Below are positions 1-5,141 of a stretch of 6,112 nt of DNA, in pieces (the stretch's first letter is position 1; the number at the start of each line of letters is the position of its first letter). Below the pieces are notes generated by a model. The model was not told the DNA's origin. It ran no database searches and saw only the letters and a program-made list of their open reading frames with translations. The stretch is from the NCBI RefSeq assembly GCF_003525665.1, contig NZ_DQDX01000140.1, positions 1 through 6,112 of the forward strand, read 5' to 3'. Source of the stretch: Flavobacterium sp. Its GTDB lineage: Bacteria > Bacteroidota > Bacteroidia > Flavobacteriales > Flavobacteriaceae. Position numbers and translations under genes: made by a program.

Positions 1-2
1 TT

Positions 3-99
3 CTTAAATCTGTGTTCAAAAAAAATAAGAGGAACGTAGATTGGAGTAATCCGAGAAATCTGAGAAATTACTTAAATCTATGTTCTAAAATAAACGTAG
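3..99. repeat. Imperfect direct repeat, two copies 68 bp apart
   Basis: Two copies of a short AT-rich unit are visible. The first, at 3-40, begins CTTAAATCTGTGTTC and ends ACGTAGA. The second, at 71-99, begins CTTAAATCTATGTTC and ends ACGTAG. The spacer between them carries a smaller repetition, GAGAAATCT followed by GAGAAATT, at about 53-69. The wording resembles the 'AATCTGTGT / AATCCG' intergenic repeats common in Flavobacteriaceae; that resemblance is from memory. An open frame crosses the stretch but its translation is low-complexity and repeat-derived, so I treat the region as non-coding. The element may continue beyond the left edge. Confidence 0.6.
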
Positions 100-105
100 G
101 TACCG

Positions 106-216
106 TTCGTCAGTTCGAGTGTTTTTTGTGGAGAGCAACGGAACAAAAAATGTATCGAGATTTCGTCAGTTCGAGTGTTTTTTGTGGAGAGCAACGGAAC
201 AAAAAATGTATCGAGA
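106..216. repeat. 56-bp tandem duplication of a hairpin-forming REP-like element
   Basis: A 56-bp unit starting TTCGTCAGTTCGAGTG and ending TGTATCGAGA occurs at 106-161 and again at 162-216 with essentially no differences. Each copy can fold: TCGA plus TTTTTTGT on the left (about 115-129) pairs with ACAAAAAA plus TCGA on the right (about 143-158), around a GC-richer loop (about 130-142). The ends CGTCAGTTCGAGTG and GTATCGAGAAC match, from memory, the conserved flanks of a palindromic intergenic element found in many copies in Flavobacteriaceae genomes, in which the stem varies. The first copy lacks the usual right flank (AACCG) and runs directly into the second, as expected of a duplication inside the element. 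Confidence 0.75.
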
Positions 217-260
217 ACCGTTTTATATTCAAAAAATGTATCGAGAACCGTTTTATATTC
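201..260. repeat. Perfect 30-bp tandem repeat, two copies
   Basis: Positions 201-230 and 231-260 are identical 30-mers, beginning AAAAAATGTATCGAGAACCG and ending TTTTATATTC. The unit overlaps the right arm of the preceding 56-bp repeat, so the string CAAAAAATGTATCGAGA occurs three times in all (144-160, 200-216, 230-246). The pattern suggests two separate slippage or recombination events, one of 56 bp and one of 30 bp, inside one palindromic element. The array ends 29 bp before the start codon at 290, so it lies in the likely promoter or leader region of that gene. Confidence 0.85.
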
Positions 261-289
261 GAGAAAAGTATAATTACTAAAGTATCACA

Positions 290-514
290 ATGAAACCTTT
301 AATTGAAAAATTATTATTGGAAGACGCCACGATTCATAAAGTAAAATATGATAAAGAGTGGTTTTATAATTTGGATGACATTGCGTTTTATCTGAAAGAA
401 GATTTGTCTGAAGTAGATTTCATACATTTACCAATGCTGATTTTTGATGAAGAAGAAATAGTAAAATGCAGTACATTTGAAGAAATTCAAAGAGGTAGGA
501 AAGAGGCGAAGTAA
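290..514 (+). CDS. Small uncharacterised protein, faintly Bro-N-like
   Basis: This encodes 74 aa and I do not recognise the family with confidence. The protein is soluble and acidic with no signal peptide or membrane segment. Residues about 14-36 (HKVKYDKEWFYNLDDIAFYL) loosely recall the opening strands of Bro-N/antirepressor-type domains, in which a 'W[FY]…DIA..L' pattern is typical, but the rest of that domain is missing. This may be a compact family of its own or coincidence. The C-terminus is charged (EEIQRGRKEAK). The ATG at 290 follows an A-rich tract (AGTATCACA) with no Shine-Dalgarno, normal for Bacteroidetes. The upstream region is the repeat array, and a weak terminator-like hairpin lies about 55 bp downstream, so the gene is probably transcribed alone. 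Sensible composition and codon use favour a real gene. Confidence 0.6.
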   Translation: MKPLIEKLLLEDATIHKVKYDKEWFYNLDDIAFYLKEDLSEVDFIHLPMLIFDEEEIVKCSTFEEIQRGRKEAK

Positions 515-568
515 CGATAACTTTTTGTTAAGAAATAAGTTAGGTAAACTATAAAGTGTTTTTCAAAT

Positions 569-610
569 AGTGACTGATTTCAAATAAAAGTCAGTACTAC
601 TTTTTGTTTT
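569..610 (+). terminator. Weak candidate intrinsic terminator
   Basis: AGTGACTGA at 569-577 pairs with TCAGTACT at 591-598 with one bulged G, and T-rich sequence (TACTTTTTGTTTT) follows. The stem is short and the loop is about 13 nt, so termination would be partial at best. It lies after the gene ending at 514 and before the membrane-protein gene. Its T run abuts the ATG at 612, which is one reason to prefer a later start for that gene. Confidence 0.35.
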
Positions 611-659
611 CATGGAATTTAATTGCAACTTTATAAAAATTTTCGGCATGGATAGCAAA

Positions 660-1007
660 ATGAAAACTAGGTTACAATCACTTCAACACTTGTTTGTTGC
701 CCTAATATTAATTCCGAAAGGTTATGATAAAATTGCGCATCATTACAATTTAATTGGATGGATTATCTTACTCATGGGAATAGTAGCTTTAGGCTATTTT
801 ATCTATCAAAAAACAGTAAAAAGAAGCAATCACTTTCTAGCTATTGGAATGCATTTATTTGAAAGTATCGCACTTTTCTTGACAACCTACGTTTATTTCA
901 TTGAAGGAAAAACATTCTTACCTTACATAACCGGCCTTGCTGGAATTGGCTTTTTAATTGCAACGATGGTACATTTAAAGCATAGTAGAAAAAAGGAAGA
1001 ATTATAA
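660..1007 (+). CDS. Small multi-pass inner-membrane protein, unknown function
   Basis: This encodes 115 aa from the chosen start. Hydrophobic stretches lie at about residues 8-20 (short), 31-50, 58-80 and 86-105, which suggests three to four membrane passes. A basic/acidic tail (HSRKKEEL) probably faces the cytoplasm. Histidines cluster near membrane boundaries (H10, H27-H28, H58, H65, H105, H108), but I see no recognised metal- or haem-binding motif. In-frame ATGs also exist at 612 and 648, adding 16 and 4 residues. I chose 660 because it follows an A-rich sequence (GATAGCAAA) and begins MKTRLQSLQHLF. The 612 ATG instead follows a T-rich run that may belong to a terminator. The next gene starts 54 bp downstream with no terminator between, so the two may be co-transcribed. 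I cannot assign a function. Confidence 0.7.
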   Translation: MKTRLQSLQHLFVALILIPKGYDKIAHHYNLIGWIILLMGIVALGYFIYQKTVKRSNHFLAIGMHLFESIALFLTTYVYFIEGKTFLPYITGLAGIGFLIATMVHLKHSRKKEEL

Positions 1008-1061
1008 GTATACCGTCGAATCAATTCAAAGAGTTCAGTAATAGATTAAAAAACAATCAAG

Positions 1062-1295
1062 ATGGATGCAAATGCACTAGGAGAATTGAAGATTAAATAC
1101 CAAGAAGTGATTGATTTAATCGCACAGAAAAAACCGATGGAAGCAGCAATGAAACTTTCGGAAGTCACAGAAAAAGTCAATGATTTAATCGATTATGCTA
1201 CATCAGATAAAGAACTGCAAGCGTTGAGTCCGTTTCAAATTTTGTCCAATCATTTGCAGTTGAAGATAGATCTATTAAAATTGCCGTTGAATTAA
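1062..1295 (+). CDS. Small all-helical cytoplasmic protein, unknown function
   Basis: This encodes 77 aa and I do not recognise it. It has no signal peptide, membrane segment or cysteine. The sequence looks like two or three amphipathic helices: about residues 5-23, 25-46 and 57-75, with a Pro at 25 and an SPF break at 56-58. It could form a small helical bundle or coiled coil, but no partner is evident. The start follows an A-rich leader (AAAAAACAATCAAG), typical for this group. It lies 54 bp after the membrane-protein gene and is followed 25 bp later by a good intrinsic terminator. The pair 660-1295 may therefore form a small two-gene unit. Confidence 0.65.
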   Translation: MDANALGELKIKYQEVIDLIAQKKPMEAAMKLSEVTEKVNDLIDYATSDKELQALSPFQILSNHLQLKIDLLKLPLN

Positions 1296-1320
1296 ATTTA
1301 ATAGCGGTTTAAGTAAATAT

Positions 1321-1347
1321 AAAGGCACAATTATTGTGTCTTTTTTT
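1321..1347 (+). terminator. Intrinsic terminator after the 77-aa gene
   Basis: AAAGGCACAA (1321-1330) and TTGTGTCTTT (1334-1343) form a 10-bp stem with one G-U pair and a TTA loop, running into seven Ts (1341-1347). It ends only 15 nt before the ATG of the archaemetzincin gene. That gene therefore needs read-through or a promoter overlapping the hairpin. Confidence 0.85.
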
Positions 1348-1362
1348 GTTTAAAATCGATAT

Positions 1363-1998
1363 ATGAAAAGAATAGTATTTTTACTTTGCGTAGTGTTTTT
1401 ATCCTGTTCTGAAACTGGTTCTAAAAAAGCAATTGAAAATAAAATTGTTGGAATCATTCCGTACAAAGGAATTTCTAACGAGCAAGTTGCGATTCTGTCC
1501 AAAACAATTGAAGATTTTTATTTAATTCAAACGACGATTCTTCCACCAAAAGACCTTCCGAAATCGGCTTTTATAAACATTAAATCGCCAAGATATCGTG
1601 CCGATAGTATCATTAGAATTCAAAATAGAAACAAACCCGATTCTTTAGATTTTGTAATGGGATTGACTACTAAAGATGTCTCGGTTACTAAAAAAGAAAA
1701 AGATGGAACCATTAAAAAACCCGAATGGAAATACAATGATTTTGGCGTTATGGGTTTGGCGTATTGTCCGGGTAAAAGTTCGATAATATCAAACTTCCGA
1801 TTAAAAAATAAAGATAAAAAACTAGAATTAGAACGCTTTAAAAAAGTGGTTATTCATGAATTCGGACATAATTTAGGTTTGCCACATTGCGAGAATACAC
1901 ATTGTGTTATGACAAGCGCAGCAGAGAAAATCAGTACCATTGATACCGAAAAAATGGAATTGTGTAGCAAATGTAAAACACAATTGAAAATTGAATAA
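1363..1998 (+). CDS. Archaemetzincin-family zinc metalloprotease, predicted lipoprotein
   Basis: This encodes 211 aa. It carries the complete archaemetzincin signature, HExxHxxGxxHC-x4-CxM-x17-CxxC: H165, E166, H169, G172, H175, C176, C181, M183, C201 and C204. By family knowledge, the three histidines bind the catalytic zinc, E166 is the general base, M183 is the Met-turn, and the four cysteines hold a second structural zinc. The upstream GVMGLAYCPGK (about 128-138) is also typical. The N-terminus (MKRIVFLLCVVFLSC) is a signal peptide with a lipobox ending at C15, so the protein is predicted to be exported and lipidated. The physiological substrate of this family is not established. The start fits both the signal peptide and an A-rich leader. 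It lies 15 nt past a terminator and 169 nt before another lipoprotein metallohydrolase. The family call is firm; lipidation is likely; surface location is inference. Confidence 0.93.
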   Translation: MKRIVFLLCVVFLSCSETGSKKAIENKIVGIIPYKGISNEQVAILSKTIEDFYLIQTTILPPKDLPKSAFINIKSPRYRADSIIRIQNRNKPDSLDFVMGLTTKDVSVTKKEKDGTIKKPEWKYNDFGVMGLAYCPGKSSIISNFRLKNKDKKLELERFKKVVIHEFGHNLGLPHCENTHCVMTSAAEKISTIDTEKMELCSKCKTQLKIE

Positions 1999-2022
1999 AC
2001 GCTGTTCTAACCAAAACTTTTT

Positions 2023-2054
2023 TTTTAAATAAACAGTAAAATAGTATATCTTAG
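2023..2054 (+). promoter_or_regulatory. Candidate Bacteroidetes promoter for the DUF885 gene
   Basis: TATCTTAG at 2047-2054 is one base from the Bacteroidetes -7 consensus TAnnTTTG. A T tract (2018-2026) sits about where the -33 TTTG-type element is expected, but it lacks the G. Transcription would start near 2060, leaving a leader of about 105 nt before the ATG at 2168. The leader contains a 17-codon open frame (2072-2122). This was found by eye only. Confidence 0.4.
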
Positions 2055-2167
2055 CGTATTAAATTATTTTTATGAAATCGCTATTAACAACAAGTTTGTT
2101 GCAAACAAACACCAATAAATAAAAGGCGATACCATATATGACCTCTAACAAATCAAATTTTACATAT

Positions 2168-3898
2168 ATGAAAAAAAGTATTGTGGCTTTAAGTCTGGTT
2201 TTTTTATTTGCTTCTTGCAAGAAAGAGGAGCGCGTTAAAACCGATGCCGATTTTGAAAATTACAAAAAAAACTTCGTGGACAATTTGTGGAAACTCAATC
2301 CGGGTTGGGCTTCGAATGTAGGATTTCACAAATACGATAGCGTTTTGGTGGTTCCAAATGCCGATTATTCTAAGAAATTGGTGGATTTTGCTAAAGCCAA
2401 TTTAGATTCGTTAGAAACCTATTCGATAGACAATTTATCGGATAATAATAAAACAGATTTCTACATGATTAAGAATTATGCAGAAAGTTCTCTTTTTTCG
2501 ATAAACGAATTAAAATCAGATACTTGGAATCCTTCAGACTATAATGTTTGTGGCGCATTTGCTGAAATATTAAACGGAAGTTATGACACTTTAGAAACCC
2601 GATTGAAGAATTTCGGAACTAAAATGGACAATATTCCGGCGTATTATGAAGCTGCAAAAGCGAATATCAAAAATCCAACAATTGAACATACGCAATTAGC
2701 CATCGATCAAAATTTAGGTGGTATTTCAGTATTTGAATCTGATTTAAAAGCGTCTTTAGACAAAAGTAAATTATCGGAAACAGAGAAATCGGCTATTTTG
2801 GATAAAGCACAAAAATCGGTTGCAGCGATAAAAAGTTATGCTGATTGGTTGCAGAAATTAGATAACAAAACACCAAGATCATTTCGATTAGGAAAAGAAT
2901 TGTATGCTAAGAAATTTGATTTCGACATTCAATCAAGTTATTCAGCCGATGAAATTTATCAGAAAGCAATAAATCACAAGAAAGACTTACACGAAAAGAT
3001 GTTTGTTTTAGCCGATAAATTATGGTCAAAATACATGGGTTCAGCTCCAAAACCTACTGATAAATTGCAAGTTATCCGTCAAGTAATAGATAAAATATCG
3101 TTACAACATACTTCACCAGAAAAATTCCAATCGGAAATAGAAAAGCAAATTCCAGAACTTACGGCTTATGTAAAAGCGAAAAACTTACTTTATATAGATC
3201 CATCAAAACCATTAGTTGTTCGCAAAGAACCTGATTATATGGCTGGTGTTGCTGGCGCATCTATTTCTTCGCCTGGACCTTATGACAAAAATGCCAATAC
3301 ATATTACAACGTGGGAAGCATGTCGGGTTGGGATGCTGAACGTTCTGAAAGTTATTTGAGAGAATACAACGATTATATTTTGCAAATTTTAAACATTCAC
3401 GAAGCAGTTCCTGGACATTACACGCAATTGGTTTACAGCAATCAATCGCCAAGCATTATAAAATCTATTTTAGGCAACGGCGCAATGGTTGAAGGTTGGG
3501 CAGTTTACACCGAACGAATGATGCTAGAAAGTGGTTACAAAAACTCTGACGAAATGTGGTTGATGTATTACAAATGGAATTTGAGAACTACGTGCAATAC
3601 TATTTTAGATTACAGCGTTCACACCAAAAATATGTCGAAAGAAGAAGCGATTAGTTTGCTAACGAACGAAGCCTTCCAACAACAAGCCGAAGCCGATGGA
3701 AAATGGAAACGCGCAACGTTATCTCAAGTGCAATTGTGTTCGTATTTTACAGGTTACACCGAGATTTACGACTTTAGAGAAACGTTAAAAAAGAAAGATG
3801 GCGACCAATTCGATTTAAAGAAATTCCATGAAACGTTTCTTAGTTACGGAAGCGCACCAGTGAAATATATTAAAGAATTGATGTTGGATAAAAAGTAA
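2168..3898 (+). CDS. DUF885-family lipoprotein, putative metallohydrolase/peptidase
   Basis: This encodes 576 aa, close to the usual length of Bacteroidetes DUF885 proteins. MKKSIVALSLVFLFASC is a lipoprotein signal peptide with the lipid-acceptor Cys at 17. The next residues, KKEE, resemble the K-(D/E)2 export signal that sends lipoproteins to the cell surface in related Bacteroidetes. The C-terminal half holds the family hallmarks: HEAVPGH (411-417, a HExxxGH metal-binding motif), EGWAVYTE (E442 a likely third ligand), a YYKWNLRTT segment (467-475) and DYSVHT (481-486). Members are treated as zinc-dependent hydrolases, probably peptidases; the substrate is unknown. An ATG at 2138 would add ten hydrophilic residues before the signal peptide. 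I prefer 2168 because MKKS is a canonical signal start, although an AAAGG at 2122-2126 gives 2138 some support. The gene ends 17 bp before a strong terminator. Confidence 0.92.
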   Translation: MKKSIVALSLVFLFASCKKEERVKTDADFENYKKNFVDNLWKLNPGWASNVGFHKYDSVLVVPNADYSKKLVDFAKANLDSLETYSIDNLSDNNKTDFYMIKNYAESSLFSINELKSDTWNPSDYNVCGAFAEILNGSYDTLETRLKNFGTKMDNIPAYYEAAKANIKNPTIEHTQLAIDQNLGGISVFESDLKASLDKSKLSETEKSAILDKAQKSVAAIKSYADWLQKLDNKTPRSFRLGKELYAKKFDFDIQSSYSADEIYQKAINHKKDLHEKMFVLADKLWSKYMGSAPKPTDKLQVIRQVIDKISLQHTSPEKFQSEIEKQIPELTAYVKAKNLLYIDPSKPLVVRKEPDYMAGVAGASISSPGPYDKNANTYYNVGSMSGWDAERSESYLREYNDYILQILNIHEAVPGHYTQLVYSNQSPSIIKSILGNGAMVEGWAVYTERMMLESGYKNSDEMWLMYYKWNLRTTCNTILDYSVHTKNMSKEEAISLLTNEAFQQQAEADGKWKRATLSQVQLCSYFTGYTEIYDFRETLKKKDGDQFDLKKFHETFLSYGSAPVKYIKELMLDKK

Positions 3899-3915
3899 AG
3901 CGATTAGCCACTAAT

Positions 3916-3950
3916 AAAAAAGGAGTTCAAATAGTTTGAACTCCTTTTTT
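3916..3950. terminator. Strong bidirectional terminator between convergent units
   Basis: AAAAAAGGAGTTCAAA (3916-3931) and TTTGAACTCCTTTTTT (3935-3950) are perfect reverse complements around a 3-nt TAG spacer. Read on either strand, the stem ends in six Ts. It starts 17 bp after the DUF885 stop codon on the plus strand and 2 bp after the microprotein stop codon (3953-3955) on the minus strand. It can therefore end both transcripts. Confidence 0.93.
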
Positions 3951-3952
3951 AA

Positions 3953-4072
3953 TTATAAAATTTTCTTCACCAACCAATAGACTACAATAAAAACGATTAC
4001 TGTTCCGAAACATCCAAATTTTGTGTTTTTTGCGGCAAAAAAAGCGGCAATAAATGCGATTAAGTTTTTCAT
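3953..4072 (-). CDS. 39-aa hydrophobic microprotein, last gene of minus-strand operon
   Basis: This short frame encodes 39 aa, starting MKNLIAFIAAFFAAKNTKFG and ending WLVKKIL. It has a hydrophobic N-terminal segment (residues 4-14), a short polar turn (KNTK, 15-18) and a clear membrane segment (about 19-35), ending with a KK pair. It could be a single-pass protein or a small hairpin. Evidence that it is real is contextual. It begins 11 bp after the pterin dehydratase stop codon. TAAGG sits just before its ATG, unusually SD-like for this genome. Its stop codon is 2 bp from the shared terminator, so it fills the space exactly. I do not recognise the family. It might be an inner-membrane microprotein modulating a nearby enzyme or transporter, but nothing here shows that. 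The alternative is a chance frame in an AT-rich 3' untranslated region. Confidence 0.55.
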   Translation of the reverse strand: MKNLIAFIAAFFAAKNTKFGCFGTVIVFIVVYWLVKKIL

Positions 4073-4083
4073 AGCCTTACGTT

Positions 4084-4320
4084 TTAATTAAATAAATCAT
4101 CAATTTTTTTGGCCAGTTGATGATCTAAATCGGTTATTTCATTTTTATCGTGACTGTATAAAGTGATTTCAAGTTGAAATGCTTTATGGATTTTACAATC
4201 GGGATGATGGTTGATTTCATCAGCGTAATTGGCTACTTTTAATAGAAATTGTGCTAATTCAGTTTGCGATTTAAACTTGAAATTGTTTACTAGTTTTCCG
4301 TCAATTACGTTCCATTCCAT
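4084..4320 (-). CDS. Pterin-4a-carbinolamine dehydratase (4a-hydroxytetrahydrobiopterin dehydratase) family
   Basis: This encodes 78 aa, a little shorter than the usual 95-110 aa. The family motif is clear: DEINHHPD (34-41), with H38 and H39 matching the catalytic His pair, SH (H57) matching the third His, and D64 or D66 as candidates for the later Asp. The enzyme dehydrates 4a-hydroxytetrahydropterin to the quinonoid dihydropterin, recycling the cofactor of aromatic amino acid hydroxylases, and prevents formation of 7-substituted pterins. The stretch between HHPD and the third His looks one residue longer than in the human protein and lacks the usual aromatic residue at its normal place, so this is a divergent member. 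The gene starts 4 bp after the maleate isomerase stop codon, so the two are probably translated from one mRNA. No phenylalanine hydroxylase gene is in the window. Confidence 0.85.
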   Translation of the reverse strand: MEWNVIDGKLVNNFKFKSQTELAQFLLKVANYADEINHHPDCKIHKAFQLEITLYSHDKNEITDLDHQLAKKIDDLFN

Positions 4321-4324
4321 GATT

Positions 4325-5071
4325 TTAGTATTTACCGTTTAGAAGTTCTCCACCGATTGCCGATTTGGTTTCGATGCCGAGTTTCTTCATCATTTCAAAG
4401 GTAGTACAAACTGCGGCAGATGTAACCGGAATTCCACATTCTGCTTGAATTAAATCAATTGCTTCCAAAGATGGCATTTGAACACAAGCCGAAACTACTA
4501 AAACATCAACATCAGTCAAATCCAATTGCTTGTAAATTTCCAATAAATTCAACGGATTTTGAGCAGCAACTTCCAAATTATCTGGAATTTCCAAAGCAAT
4601 ACTTTCTTTTACTTTGATGCCTTGATGTTCGATATAATCTACAACCATATCGGTTAAAGGTCGCATGTAAGGTGTAATTATCGAAATTTGTTTCGCTCCC
4701 AAAACCTTCAATCCGTTAATTAAAGCTCCTGCTGAAGTTACAATTGGAGTAGGAAAGTCGTTTGCCACAGTTTCCTGATGTAAATTCACTTCAGAAACGC
4801 AATGATAACCTCTTCCCATACTCATAATGGCAACCAAACAAGCATAACCCATAACATCAACATGTGCGTCAGAAAGTTCTTGAGCACATTTCAAACTCAT
4901 GGCATCCATGGCTTCGAGTTCTTCTTTAGTTACTTTTTTCATTCGCATTCTGCTTGAATGGAAGGTAAAACGTTCTGGCAAAATGGTTTCGCGCGAACGA
5001 AAGATTGCTGGTATTTCGGTTTCCATCGTTACGTTACTTGATGGAACTATTTGTCCTATTCTGTATTTCAT
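4325..5071 (-). CDS. maiA: Maleate cis-trans isomerase (Asp/Glu racemase superfamily)
   Basis: This encodes 248 aa, a normal length for the family. It resembles characterised maleate isomerases throughout: IGQIVPSSNVTMETEIPAIF at 5-24, a FHSSRMRM segment at 37-44, YACLVAIM at 76-83, SAGALINGL at 113-121, ITPYMRP at 132-138 and SACVQMPSL at 194-202. The two catalytic cysteines of the family correspond to C78 and C196, both present. The enzyme converts maleate to fumarate without a cofactor. It is known from nicotinate catabolism, where it is called NicE, and feeds the TCA cycle. The related arylmalonate decarboxylases share the fold but keep only one catalytic Cys, so isomerase is favoured. 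The ATG at 5071 follows an A-rich leader (AAACTAAATATAA). The gene sits between the FAH-family gene (70 bp) and the pterin dehydratase (4 bp). Natural substrate specificity is inferred from sequence. Confidence 0.88.
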   Translation of the reverse strand: MKYRIGQIVPSSNVTMETEIPAIFRSRETILPERFTFHSSRMRMKKVTKEELEAMDAMSLKCAQELSDAHVDVMGYACLVAIMSMGRGYHCVSEVNLHQETVANDFPTPIVTSAGALINGLKVLGAKQISIITPYMRPLTDMVVDYIEHQGIKVKESIALEIPDNLEVAAQNPLNLLEIYKQLDLTDVDVLVVSACVQMPSLEAIDLIQAECGIPVTSAAVCTTFEMMKKLGIETKSAIGGELLNGKY

Positions 5072-5090
5072 TTATATTTAGTTTACAGTC

Positions 5091-5132
5091 TCAGTCACAG
5101 TTAGCAGTCTGAAAACTGAAAACTGTGACTGA
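5091..5132. repeat. Intercistronic inverted repeat with GAAAACT microrepeat
   Basis: TCAGTCACAGTT (5091-5102) and AACTGTGACTGA (5121-5132) are perfect 12-bp reverse complements. Inside, CAGT (5105-5108) can pair with ACTG (5115-5118), and GAAAACT occurs twice (5111-5117 and 5118-5124). On the minus strand the hairpin sits 9 bp after the FAH-family stop codon and about 20 bp before the maleate isomerase start. It has no T run, so it is unlikely to be an intrinsic terminator. It may act in mRNA processing or stability. The CAGTCTCAGTCACAGTT wording resembles a dispersed Flavobacterium repeat, from memory. Confidence 0.75.
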
Positions 5133-5141
5133 ATACTAATT

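Noticed and set aside
106..260. CRISPR array
   Set aside because: The repeats are directly tandem with no unique spacers between them, the units differ in length (56 and 30 bp), and no cas gene is present.
12..293. 93-aa open frame on the plus strand across the left repeat region
   Set aside because: The translation is made of repeated segments from the 56-bp and 30-bp tandem repeats and has no protein-like character. It overlaps the start of the more credible gene at 290.
2088..2101. CAACAA-GT-TTGTTG hairpin as a terminator or riboswitch
   Set aside because: The stem is only six A/T-rich pairs with a 2-nt loop, no T run follows, and no known riboswitch pattern is visible.
3261..3452. 63-aa minus-strand frame
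   Set aside because: It lies wholly inside the DUF885 coding sequence opposite its HEAVPGH region, which is strongly conserved, so it is an antisense shadow.
4899..5081. 60-aa plus-strand frame
   Set aside because: It is antisense to the N-terminus of maleate isomerase, whose motifs are clear, and has no supporting signals.
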